From contig JAKAPL010000043.1 in NCBI GenBank assembly GCA_021807105.1, forward strand, positions 1 to 32,172: a stretch of 32,172 nt of DNA, in the 5' to 3' direction. The position numbers and the translations under genes were made by a program. The number at the start of each line of letters is the position of its first letter. Within the stretch, counting starts at the first letter, position 1. Source of the DNA: Myxococcales bacterium. GTDB taxonomy: Bacteria; Myxococcota; Myxococcia; Myxococcales; JAKAPL01. The notes below the pieces were generated by a model. That model saw only the letters and a program-made list of their open reading frames with translations, was not told the origin of the DNA and did no database searches. Shown here piece after piece: positions 15,647 to 23,299 of this stretch.

Positions 15647-17187
15647 CGCGCGCGGCGGAGGAAGGCGCTCGCGAGGAGCACGAGCAGGAGGTCGGCGCCG
15701 CCGGCCGCGCCGCAGCCGCAACCACCGGTGGGGTGGGCGCAAGTCCCGGATGAAGGGCAGGCGCCCGCGGCGGCGGGGGCGCTGCCTCCCGCGCCGGCGC
15801 CGCCGTCGGAGAAGGTCCTGCCCGCGTCCAGCCCGCCCCCGCCCGGCGCCCCCGCGTCCGTCGTGCCCCCGTCCGCGACCTCGGCGCTCCCGCCGTCGCC
15901 GGCCGCCGAGCACGGGTCCGGCTCCGGGCCGGCGGGGGGGCCGCCCGCGAGCACGCAGGCGCCGGCGTCCCCCGCGCCCATCGGCCCCGCGTTCGCGGGC
16001 GCGAAGCCGGCGTCGTGCTCCGTGAGGCACTCGTACCCCGCGTCGGCGGGTCCCGTCACCTTGAACATCTGCGAGAGCGATCCCCAGAGGCCCCCGCAGG
16101 CCGACTGGACGCTCGGACAATCGGGGATCATCCCGTTCATCTGCTGGAACGTGAAGGAGGTGCAGAAGGTCTCGCCGTGATCGGCGCTGCGGCCGATCGC
16201 CATGCCGTCGGCGAGGTGGTCGCCGCAGCCCCAGAGGGTGCTCCCATTCTCCCGCAAGCAGCGGAGATGGGGGCCGCCCTCGAGCTTCTGGAACGCCGCG
16301 CTCCCCGGGGCGAGCCGCCAGAGCGCGGCGGGGTGCGTCGCGTCTCCCCGTGTGGCGGTGAAGACCGTGCCGTCCGCGGCGAGCAGGAACGCGCTCATCG
16401 TCCCTCCGAGGGAGAGGACGGGCGTGACGGTCTTGCCGCCGTCGTGGGTGACGGCGAGCCAGTCGGACAGGCCGTTCAGCAGGAGGACCCGGAACCAGAC
16501 GGTGTCGGGGTCGGTGGGATCGACCCGCGCGATCCGGACGATGACCGCGCCCAGGGACGAGAGGTCGAGCGTGGTCCACGTCTGCCCCCGGTCGTCGGAG
16601 CGGAGGAGGAAAGGCGGTCCCAACTCCACTCCCGGGCAAGCCGCGTTGCCGGCCACGTACACGCGTCCGGGCCGGCTGCGCGAGAATTCGACGCCGGTCA
16701 GGGTGGCGTTGCCCTGCCACCGCAAAGGTCCGAAGCAGGCGCCGTCGTCGGACGAGGCGACGACGGCGCCCTGGTCGAACCCAGGGTTCGTGAGGGCGAA
16801 GAGGAAGCCCGGCTTCGTCGGGTCGAAGGCCGCGTCCAAGACGGAGACGTTCGCGAGCGCCTGGGACCAGGTGCAGGCGCCGTCGATGGATCGATAGAGG
16901 CCGAACCCGGTATCGGCGAGGATCGTCCCGTCGGCGGCGACCTGGTACAGGTTCGCCGTGGTCCCGTTCGCGTTGTAATCCTCCTCGCAGGAGTACTCGA
17001 AGGTCGCTCCGCCATTCTGCGAGACGAGGAGTCCGAAGGTCGTGGTGAGCACCCTCTCGTCCGGCTTGCCGGCCGGGAAAAAAAAGTTGACCTCGTCGGG
17101 CATCGCGCCGTCCGCGCGGGCAGGGAGGGGAGACAAGAGGAGGACGAGCGGAGCGGCGGTGATCCACCGGCGGGTCATGACAGACAC
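15589..17187 (-). CDS. Secreted BNR/beta-propeller protein, MYXO-CTERM-like, paralogue B
   Basis: A 532-residue exported protein of unknown function. A signal peptide (MTRRWITAAPLVLLLSPLPARA) is followed by a sialidase-type propeller with repeated Asp-box/BNR signatures: NGGATFEYS, IDGACTWSQ, DRGQTWTTL, DGGKTVTPV, DHGETFCTS. Then come a Pro/Gly/Ala-rich linker, a Cys cluster (CPSSGTC, GCGCG) and a hydrophobic stretch ADLLLVLLASAFLRRAR. The last block resembles the MYXO-CTERM surface-anchoring signal, but 18 further residues follow the Arg cluster, which is atypical. That tail overlaps the MacB-type permease gene by 58 bases. The start is GTG at 17187 directly after the previous stop, or ATG at 17178, which suits the signal peptide better. 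It is a clear paralogue of the preceding gene. Enzymatic activity should not be assumed from Asp boxes alone. Confidence 0.85.
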   Translation of the reverse strand: MSVMTRRWITAAPLVLLLSPLPARADGAMPDEVNFFFPAGKPDERVLTTTFGLLVSQNGGATFEYSCEEDYNANGTTANLYQVAADGTILADTGFGLYRSIDGACTWSQALANVSVLDAAFDPTKPGFLFALTNPGFDQGAVVASSDDGACFGPLRWQGNATLTGVEFSRSRPGRVYVAGNAACPGVELGPPFLLRSDDRGQTWTTLDLSSLGAVIVRIARVDPTDPDTVWFRVLLLNGLSDWLAVTHDGGKTVTPVLSLGGTMSAFLLAADGTVFTATRGDATHPAALWRLAPGSAAFQKLEGGPHLRCLRENGSTLWGCGDHLADGMAIGRSADHGETFCTSFTFQQMNGMIPDCPSVQSACGGLWGSLSQMFKVTGPADAGYECLTEHDAGFAPANAGPMGAGDAGACVLAGGPPAGPEPDPCSAAGDGGSAEVADGGTTDAGAPGGGGLDAGRTFSDGGAGAGGSAPAAAGACPSSGTCAHPTGGCGCGAAGGADLLLVLLASAFLRRARHSYRSASIGSSREAFRAG

Positions 17188-18528
17188 CTACTTTCCCCTC
17201 CGTCTCGCGATTCCCAGCGCCGCGAGCAGGGCGGCCAACGCGAAGCCGTCTCCCGTCGAGCAGGCGCAGCCCCGCGACGGAGCGGGCGCCGCGCCGCCGT
17301 CCGCCTCGCCGGCGGCGCTCCCCGCGTCGATCCCGAAGAGCTGCGCGAGCGCGCCCCAGGTCGCCTGGCAGGTGGATTGGAGGTCGCTCCCGCTGCACGC
17401 CGCCAGACCCGAGATCCCCGAGAAGCGCAAGAGGCCCGTGAAGGTCCTGCCCCGGTCGGTCGAGCGGCCGAGCGCGAAGCCGTCCTGCCAGTTGTCGGCG
17501 CAGGCATAGAGCGCGCCCATCCGTTCTCCGAGGCAGCGGACATGGAGGTCGCAGATTCCGCCGTCGGGACATTCCTGCTCGACGGCGGCGAACCCCCCGT
17601 CCGGTTGGGAGGCGAAGATCCCGCCGGCTCCCGTTCCGTTGCGCGTTCCCACGTAGAGCGTGCCGTCCTGCGCGACGAGGAACGACGTCATTCGCTCGGG
17701 TGAGCGGAAGAGGACCTGCACGGTCTTGCCCGAATCGCGGGTGACGCCGAGGTAATCCGGCCCCGTCGGCTCGACCGTGAGCCGCAGATAGACGGTCCTC
17801 GGGTCGCGCGGGTCGACTGCCGCGAGTCCGACCTGGACGCCGCCGTCGGTCCCCAGCAGCGCCGCGACCTCCGGGTGATCGACGGGGACGCCCCACGTCG
17901 CTCCGCCGTCCGCGCCGGCGACCACGAACGGCGGGCCGAACCCGAGAGCGCCCCCGCCGTCCTGGGTTACCTCGTTCCCGGTCGCGTAGACGACGCCCGC
18001 CGACGAGGACGAGAACTCGATCCCGGTGAGGGCGGCGCCGGTCGCGTAGACCGGCGGTCCGAAGCTCCGCCCGTCGTCCGCCGAGGGGAAGATGGCGCTG
18101 CCCGACGGGGCCCAAGCGCCGAGCACGAGGACGCGGCCCGGGGTCAGCGGGTCGAACGCCCCGTCCCAGACGGACCGGCCGCCGTCGGCCGCGACGCTCC
18201 CCGCGGCGCGGTCCCAGACGCAGCCCTCGTCGCCGGAGCGGACCACGCCGCCGAAGAACTCCGCGAGGAGCGTATCGGTCGGCCCCATCTGGTAGAGGTT
18301 CAGGTTGCCCGGCGCGCCCGCCTCGGCCTCGCAGATGAACCCCCACGTCGCGCCGTCGTCGTCGGATTCGAGCAGACCGAAGTTCGCGGCGACGACGATC
18401 CGGCTCGGGTGATCGGCCGGGAGGAAGAGCTGGAACTCGTCGGGGAACGCGCCGTCCGCGCGCGCGGCCCCTGCCGCGGCGACGCAAACCACCGCGAGAA
18501 AGCCCCTCACGAGGCGGGTTCGTATCAC
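17188..18528 (-). CDS. Secreted BNR/beta-propeller protein, MYXO-CTERM-like, paralogue A
   Basis: About 446 residues, exported. The N-terminus (VRGFLAVVCVAAAGAARADG) is a signal peptide. The mature start DGAFPDEFQLFLPADHPSRI matches paralogue B's DGAMPDEVNFFFPAGKPDER. BNR/Asp-box motifs recur: DDDGATWGF, DEGCVWDR, GGATWGVPV, DSGKTVQVL, DRGRTFTGL. The C-terminus GCACSTGDGFALAALLAALG then IARRRGK fits the MYXO-CTERM pattern (Cys, hydrophobic helix, basic end) thought to direct surface anchoring in Myxococcota. No ATG exists at the right place. I choose GTG at 18528, 11 bases after the upstream stop; GTG at 18510 is an alternative with a shorter n-region. The open frame upstream is a shadow of the cyclic-nucleotide gene. 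Function unknown; Asp-box propellers often bind rather than cleave glycans. Confidence 0.83.
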   Translation of the reverse strand: MIRTRLVRGFLAVVCVAAAGAARADGAFPDEFQLFLPADHPSRIVVAANFGLLESDDDGATWGFICEAEAGAPGNLNLYQMGPTDTLLAEFFGGVVRSGDEGCVWDRAAGSVAADGGRSVWDGAFDPLTPGRVLVLGAWAPSGSAIFPSADDGRSFGPPVYATGAALTGIEFSSSSAGVVYATGNEVTQDGGGALGFGPPFVVAGADGGATWGVPVDHPEVAALLGTDGGVQVGLAAVDPRDPRTVYLRLTVEPTGPDYLGVTRDSGKTVQVLFRSPERMTSFLVAQDGTLYVGTRNGTGAGGIFASQPDGGFAAVEQECPDGGICDLHVRCLGERMGALYACADNWQDGFALGRSTDRGRTFTGLLRFSGISGLAACSGSDLQSTCQATWGALAQLFGIDAGSAAGEADGGAAPAPSRGCACSTGDGFALAALLAALGIARRRGK

Positions 18529-18539
18529 GAGCGTCGCGC

Positions 18540-18986
18540 CTACCGTTCCAGCTTCTCGCGGAAGAAGACCGTCTGCTCGTTCGTGTGGCGCAGGCGGGCG
18601 CTGAGATATCGGCAAAAGGCGCGGTAGACGGTCGCCGCGAGCCCCGGGTCGGCATCGAGCGCCGCCTGGAACCGGTCGCGGGGGAGGGCGACGACCTCGG
18701 ACCTCTCCGCGCTGCGGACCGTGGCCGACCGAGGTTCGCCGTCGAGGAGCGCGATCTCCCCGAAATGGGAGCCCGCGCCGAGCCGTGCCAGCTCGATCCC
18801 GTCCTTCTCGACGATCACCGAGCCGCTGGCGACGATGTACATCGCGCTCCCCGGGTTCCCCGCCGAGAAGATGGCGTCGCCGGCCAGGTGGGTCTCCGCC
18901 GCCGCGGTCCCCGCGATCACGTGGAGCTGCGCCGGCGTCAGGTCGTGGAAGAGAAAGCATCTGGAAAGCAGTCCCTCGATGTTCAT
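18540..18986 (-). CDS. Cyclic-nucleotide-binding domain protein (no HTH)
   Basis: A 148-residue protein made almost only of a CRP-type cyclic-nucleotide-binding beta-roll. It shows AGDAIFSAGNPGSAMYIVASG, the phosphate-binding cassette HFGEIALLDGEPRSATV (the family pattern FGExALLxxxxRxAT), and a closing helix. There is no DNA-binding helix-turn-helix after it, so it is not a classical CRP regulator. It more likely acts by protein contact or is a stand-alone sensor. The ATG at 18986 gives a normal N-terminus (MNIEGLLSRCFLFHDLTPAQ). It lies 11 bases before the first propeller gene and is probably co-transcribed with both. Which nucleotide it binds cannot be told from the sequence. Confidence 0.9.
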   Translation of the reverse strand: MNIEGLLSRCFLFHDLTPAQLHVIAGTAAAETHLAGDAIFSAGNPGSAMYIVASGSVIVEKDGIELARLGAGSHFGEIALLDGEPRSATVRSAERSEVVALPRDRFQAALDADPGLAATVYRAFCRYLSARLRHTNEQTVFFREKLER

Positions 18987-19068
18987 GGCGTCACTCCCGA
19001 GTTTCGGGCAGTCTACCGCGCGACGTGGCGGTGGGCCAGCCGAGGGGCCTCGCTCCGGCGCTGCCTGA

Positions 19069-19247
19069 GATTCGGAGTAGGTCCGTACGGGTGACGTGGC
19101 GCACGTCCAGGGCGAGGGCAGCGGGACGCGATTTCAACGGGTTAAACCCTCGGCTGCTGCTCGCGATCGAGCCGAGAGGTCGTGGACGGCAGGCGGTCGG
19201 CGTGTGATTGTCGGGCGGTTGCGAAGCGGAAACCCCTACTCCGAATC
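19069..19247. repeat. 179-bp inverted-repeat element, unrelated fold
   Basis: GATTCGGAGTAGG at 19069-19081 is perfectly inverted at 19235-19247. Just outside, 4 bp more can pair (19064-19067 with 19249-19252) across an A/G mismatch. Inside are smaller hairpins: GACGTG-GCG-CACGTC at about 19093-19107, GGGTTAAACCC at 19139-19149, and CTCGGCT/AGCCGAG at about 19149-19176. It lies between the divergent cyclic-nucleotide gene and fadI, upstream of the fadI promoter, so it is not the fadI leader. Size resembles the two elements at 1364 and 7822, but their conserved loops are absent. Possible MITE-like insertion or RNA; undetermined. Confidence 0.5.
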
Positions 19248-19266
19248 GCAGGGCGCTCGTTTTGCC

Positions 19267-19295
19267 TTGACCTTCTTCGCGGGTGGCGCTATTGG
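19267..19295 (+). promoter_or_regulatory. Sigma70-type promoter for fadI-fadJ
   Basis: TTGACC at 19267-19272 and TATTGG at 19290-19295 are separated by exactly 17 bases. Transcription would start near 19302, giving a leader of about 36 bases to the fadI ATG. AGGAG at 19328-19332 is the ribosome site. Confidence 0.6.
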
Positions 19296-19337
19296 CGCGC
19301 ATCGCGGTGAGAGAGCACGCCGCGAGAAGGAGCGCGC

Positions 19338-20642
19338 ATGGCGGAGAACCGGAAGGCCATCGGGCGGCGGGTGGCCATCGTCGCGGGGCTGCGAACGCCG
19401 TTCTGCAAGTCGGGAACGGCCTACCGTGACCTGACGGCGCTGGAGCTGGGCAAGGCGGTGGTCGCGGAGCTGCTCGCGCGGACCGAGCTGCCGGGGAATC
19501 AGATCGACGAGCTGGTCTTTGGCACGGTCGTGCCGTCGATCGCCGCGACCAACGTCGCGCGGGAGATCGTCCTCGGCCTGAACCTGCCGAAGGAAGTCGA
19601 GGCCCACTCGGTGTCGCGCGCCTGCGCGACCTCGATTCAGTCGCTGACCGCCGCGGCGGATTCGATCGCCCTCGGGCGGGCGGACGTGGCGATCGCGGGC
19701 GGCGCGGAATCGCTCTCCGACATCCCCATCCACGTGAGCAAGCCGCTCGCCCGTGCGCTCGCGGCGGCCTCGCGGGCCAAGACCCTCACGGCGAAGCTCG
19801 ATGGCTTCCGCGGGATCAAGCCCAACGACGTCGTGCCCGTCGCCCCGGCCCTCGCCGAGCCGACGACGGGACTCACGATGGGGGAGAGCGCGGAGAAGAT
19901 GGCCAAGGAGAACGGCATCCCGCGCGAGGCGCAGGACGCCTTCGGCCACCGCAGCCACAGCCGCGCGGCGCGGGCGTGGGCGGAGGGGCGCTTCGCGGGC
20001 GAGGTGATGAGGCTCCCGGTGCCGCCACGCTTCTCGGAGACGGTCGCCGAGGACAACATCGTCCGCAAGGAGGGCACCCTCGCTGCCTACGCCGCGCTCC
20101 CGCCGGTCTTCGATCGGCGCTACGGGACGATCACCGCGGGCAACTCCTCGCCGCTCACCGACGGGGCGGCGGCGGTCGTGCTGATGGCCGAGGAGAAGGC
20201 GAAGGCGATGGGGTACGCCCCCCTCGGCTACGTGAAGGGCTTCGCCTACGCGGCGGTCGACCCGGGATGGCAGCTCCTGCAAGCGCCGCCGTTCGCGGTG
20301 AACCGGGCGCTCGAACGGACGGGGCTCTCCCTCGCCGACGTCGACCTCGTCGAGATGCACGAGGCGTTCGCTGCGCAGGTGCTCAGCAACCTCCAGGCGT
20401 TCGCGAGCAAGCGGTTCGCGCAGGAGAGGCTCGGACGGAGCGAACCGCTCGGCGAGATCCCCGACGAGAAGCTCAACCCGAACGGCGGGTCGATCGCCAT
20501 CGGCCACCCGTTCGGCGCCACCGGCGCGCGGCTCGTCACCCAGGCGCTGCGTGAGCTCGCGAGGAGCGGGAAGGGGCTCGCGCTCCTCTCCGTCTGCGCG
20601 GCGGGCGGCATGGCCGCAGCCCTCGTGCTGGAAAGGGAGTAG
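19338..20642 (+). CDS. fadI: Acetyl-CoA C-acyltransferase (thiolase), FadI type
   Basis: Last step of fatty-acid beta-oxidation: thiolytic cleavage of 3-ketoacyl-CoA to acetyl-CoA and a shortened acyl-CoA. The nucleophile is Cys96 in SVSRACATS. The C-terminal catalytic motifs are [28 protein letters not shown] and SVCAAGGM, which supply the His and second Cys. At 434 residues it is longer than short thiolases and fits the FadI / trifunctional beta-subunit class. AGGAG five bases before the ATG decides the start. The fadJ gene follows after 5 bases, so the two subunits are made together as an alpha2beta2-type complex (family knowledge). Confidence 0.95.
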   Translation: MAENRKAIGRRVAIVAGLRTPFCKSGTAYRDLTALELGKAVVAELLARTELPGNQIDELVFGTVVPSIAATNVAREIVLGLNLPKEVEAHSVSRACATSIQSLTAAADSIALGRADVAIAGGAESLSDIPIHVSKPLARALAAASRAKTLTAKLDGFRGIKPNDVVPVAPALAEPTTGLTMGESAEKMAKENGIPREAQDAFGHRSHSRAARAWAEGRFAGEVMRLPVPPRFSETVAEDNIVRKEGTLAAYAALPPVFDRRYGTITAGNSSPLTDGAAAVVLMAEEKAKAMGYAPLGYVKGFAYAAVDPGWQLLQAPPFAVNRALERTGLSLADVDLVEMHEAFAAQVLSNLQAFASKRFAQERLGRSEPLGEIPDEKLNPNGGSIAIGHPFGATGARLVTQALRELARSGKGLALLSVCAAGGMAAALVLERE

Positions 20643-20647
20643 TCATC

Positions 20648-22834
20648 ATGGCCAACGAGACGAAGAAGCCCGCTCCTTGCCTGCGCCGCGAGGTCGACGA
20701 GCAGGGGATCGCGACGCTCACCCTGGATTGTCCCGGGCCGGTCAACACGCTCTCCGACGCGCTCAACGCGGAGATGGATCGGCTCATCTCGGAGATCGAG
20801 GCCGACCCGAAGGTCCGGGCGATCGTGCTCGTCTCGGGGAAGAAGGACAGCTTCCTGGCCGGCGCGGACCTCGAGATGCTCTCCCGGGTGAAGACGGCGG
20901 CCGAGGGCGCGGCCCTCTCGCGCGGCGGCAAGGCGCTGCTCGCCCGGATCGAGCGGTCGAGCCGGCCGTGGGTCGCGGCGGTGCACGGCGCTTGCCTGGG
21001 CGGTGGCTGCGAGGTGATCCTCGCCTGCCGCTACCGAATCGCGACCGACGAGAAGCCGACCCAGATCGGACTGCCGGAGATCCAGCTCGGCTTGTTGCCC
21101 GGGGCGGGTGGCACGCAGCGGCTCCCACGGCGCATCGGTATTCAGGCGGCGCTCGACATCATCCTCGCCGGCAAGAGCGTGAACGCGAGGAAGGCGCTCT
21201 CCCTCGGGCTCGTCGACGAGCTGGTCCCCGCGGCGATTCTCGCCTCCGTGGCTCGCCGGCGGGCGGCGGAGCTGGCCGCGGGCACCTTGCAGGCGGGCGA
21301 AGGCGGGCGGCCGAAGCTGCGCGCGGTGCGCAAGCCCAACGCGCTGGCCCGGCTCGCGCTGGAGGAGACCCCGGTTGGCCGGCGGGTCCTCTTCCGCGAG
21401 GCCGAGAAGCAGCTTCTCCGGAAGACCCGCGGCAACTACCCGGCGCCCCGGAAGGCGCTCGCGGCGATTCGGACGGGCTATGAGAAGGGGATCGAGGCGG
21501 GGTACGAGGCGGAATCTCAGGGCTTCGGCGAGCTGACCGTGAGTCCGGAGGCGAAGCAGCTCGTCGGGATCTTCTTCGCGCAGCAGGCGCTCAAGAAGGA
21601 CCCCGGCGTCGATGACCCGGCGGTCCGGCCCCTCCCCGTCGGGCGGGTGGCGATGCTCGGCGGCGGGCTCATGGGCGGCGGCATCGCCTACGTCACGATC
21701 CAGAACGCGGGACTCTCCATCCGGCTCAAGGACAAGGACGATTCGGGCGTCGGGCGCGGACTCGCCTACGTGCGCGGGATCCTCGACGAGCAGGTGCAGA
21801 AGAAGCGGCGGACGCGCGCCCAGGCGGACGCGACCTTCTCGCGGCTGACCGGCACCACGGGCTACGACGGCATGAAGGGGGTGGACCTCTTCATCGAGGC
21901 GGTCTTCGAGGACCTCGAGTTGAAGCGCCGCGTGGTCCGCGAGGTCGAGGCGTTCTGCAAGGAGAGCGCGATCTTCGCCTCGAACACCAGCTCCCTGCCC
22001 ATCGCGAGGATCGCCGAGGCGAGCCGGCGGCCGGAGCAGGTCGTCGGCATGCACTACTTCTCGCCGGTCCACAAGATGCCGCTGCTCGAGGTCATCCGGC
22101 AGGCGAAGACCTCGGACGCGACCGTGGCGACCGCGGTGGCCGTCGGCAAGAAGCAGGGGAAGACGGTCATCGTCGTGCGCGACGGCGTCGGCTTCTACAC
22201 GAGCCGTACCCTCGCGCCGTACATGGGCGAGGCGGGCTTCCTCCTCGAGGAGGGTGCGTCGGTCGAGGCCATCGACCAGGCGCTCGTCCAGTTCGGCTTC
22301 CCCGTGGGTCCGCTCCAGCTCCTGGACGAGGTCGGGATCGATCTCGCCGGCCACGTTGCGAAGATCATGCTCGAGGCCTACGGGGCGCGGATGACGCCGC
22401 CGCCCGGCTTCGACCGGTTGGCGAAGGAGGGGCGCGCGGGACGCAAGAACAAGAAGGGTTTTTACCTATACGACGGCAAGAAGAAGAAGCAGGTCGACGA
22501 GACCGTCTACGACGGGATGCCCGGCGGGCGTAAGCGGAAGCCGATGGACCCGGAGGCGATCGCGGAGCGGCTCGCGCTCCAGATGGCCAACGAGGCCGCC
22601 CTCTGCCTCCAGGAGGGGATCCTCCGCTCGCCGCGCGATGGGGACATCGGCGCGGTCTTCGGCCTCGGCTTTCCCCCGTTCCGTGGCGGCCCGTTCCGCT
22701 GGATGGACGCCGCCGGGGTCGCCCAGATCGTCCGGAAGCTGGAAGGCTGGCAGGCGAAGCTCGGCGCCCGTTTCGCGCCCGCGCCCCTGCTCGTAGACAT
22801 GGCGAAGCAGGGCAAGCGGTTCCACGGGGCGTAG
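20648..22834 (+). CDS. fadJ: Fatty-acid oxidation complex alpha subunit, FadJ type
   Basis: Bifunctional enoyl-CoA hydratase and 3-hydroxyacyl-CoA dehydrogenase of beta-oxidation. The hydratase/crotonase domain (about residues 10-200) has [19 protein letters not shown] with one catalytic Glu, and [19 protein letters not shown] with the second. The NAD-binding domain starts near residue 333 ([15 protein letters not shown]). [15 protein letters not shown] holds the catalytic His and NTSSLPI the conserved Ser/Asn region. The C-terminal dehydrogenase domain includes [20 protein letters not shown] and a second copy-like end segment ([14 protein letters not shown]). The 728-residue length is normal for this family. 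ATG 20648 has GGGAG upstream, inside the end of fadI. No acyl-CoA dehydrogenase or regulator gene is adjacent. Confidence 0.95.
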   Translation: MANETKKPAPCLRREVDEQGIATLTLDCPGPVNTLSDALNAEMDRLISEIEADPKVRAIVLVSGKKDSFLAGADLEMLSRVKTAAEGAALSRGGKALLARIERSSRPWVAAVHGACLGGGCEVILACRYRIATDEKPTQIGLPEIQLGLLPGAGGTQRLPRRIGIQAALDIILAGKSVNARKALSLGLVDELVPAAILASVARRRAAELAAGTLQAGEGGRPKLRAVRKPNALARLALEETPVGRRVLFREAEKQLLRKTRGNYPAPRKALAAIRTGYEKGIEAGYEAESQGFGELTVSPEAKQLVGIFFAQQALKKDPGVDDPAVRPLPVGRVAMLGGGLMGGGIAYVTIQNAGLSIRLKDKDDSGVGRGLAYVRGILDEQVQKKRRTRAQADATFSRLTGTTGYDGMKGVDLFIEAVFEDLELKRRVVREVEAFCKESAIFASNTSSLPIARIAEASRRPEQVVGMHYFSPVHKMPLLEVIRQAKTSDATVATAVAVGKKQGKTVIVVRDGVGFYTSRTLAPYMGEAGFLLEEGASVEAIDQALVQFGFPVGPLQLLDEVGIDLAGHVAKIMLEAYGARMTPPPGFDRLAKEGRAGRKNKKGFYLYDGKKKKQVDETVYDGMPGGRKRKPMDPEAIAERLALQMANEAALCLQEGILRSPRDGDIGAVFGLGFPPFRGGPFRWMDAAGVAQIVRKLEGWQAKLGARFAPAPLLVDMAKQGKRFHGA

Positions 22835-22956
22835 CGGCCGCCTCGGCGTTGCGGCCGGGCCGTGGAGCCGCGCGGCGGCTGGACGCCCGGCGGCTCGCGC
22901 GCGCCATCGGGGAGCGGCCAGGCTGCAGAGTTGGCCCCCCCCTTGCGCCGTTCGTT

Positions 22957-23200
22957 GTCTGTCCTGCCGAGCACGGGCGACGGTTTGGGGATCGTCTCTC
23001 TGGAGGCGGAAAGTCAGGGCAAGCCCTCCATCGGGAATGCCGGTGGTGCGGTCACCGAGATCCTCCTGGATGGGCGGCCCGGGCTGCTCGTCTCCGACCG
23101 GAGCCTGGGAAAGCGGCCGAAGCGATCGGCGGCCTCCTGCGAGAGGATGAACGACCGGCCAGTCCCGGCGCACGAACCCCTCGTGTTCCGCGATCTCCGA
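22957..23200 (+). pseudogene. Remnant of a GT4 glycosyltransferase
   Basis: The 465-base gap between fadJ and the BY-kinase gene contains a decayed gene. One frame reads VLPSTGDGLGIVSLEAESQG and continues KPSIGNAGGAVTEILLDGRPGLLV. This matches the C-terminal nucleotide-sugar-binding block of GT4 glycosyltransferases (EGFGIVFLEAMACGKPVV... type). After GLLV the match continues only in another frame (AAEAIGGLLREDER, about 23115-23155), so there is at least one frameshift. No N-terminal half is visible. It probably once belonged to the neighbouring polysaccharide locus. The open frame 22862-23239 that spans part of it is not an intact gene. Boundaries are approximate. Confidence 0.7.
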
Positions 23201-23212
23201 CAGGACCCCGCC

Positions 23213-23242
23213 TTGACTACCCAGAACCCGGTCGATTAGGGT
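23213..23242 (+). promoter_or_regulatory. Candidate sigma70-type promoter for the BY-kinase gene
   Basis: TTGACT at 23213-23218 is followed, after 17 or 18 bases, by TTAGGG (23236-23241) or TAGGGT (23237-23242). This predicts a start near 23249 and a leader of about 50 bases before the TTG start codon at 23300. It lies just downstream of the glycosyltransferase remnant. Confidence 0.5.
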
Positions 23243-23299
23243 CCGGGGCGGTCGATCGGAAGCGGACTTTCGCCACGGCCACTCGGGAGACCCTTTCGC

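Noticed and set aside
14327..18655. A 1442-residue minus-strand open frame and several plus-strand frames across the permease and propeller genes
   Set aside because: Translations are Arg/Pro-rich without domains, and the same DNA encodes well-supported ABC permease and propeller proteins.
17188..18960. 590-residue version of propeller A starting at 18960
   Set aside because: The first 144 residues overlap the cyclic-nucleotide gene in another frame and hide the signal peptide; the GTG at 18528 fits better.
19069..19247. Third member of the 1364/7822 element family
   Set aside because: On neither strand does it show the GUxGCGA/GCAGCA loop, the tandem GA step or the same helix series.
22862..23239. 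Intact 125-residue gene
   Set aside because: Only the middle matches GT4 enzymes and the match shifts frame; the ends are unrelated low-complexity sequence.
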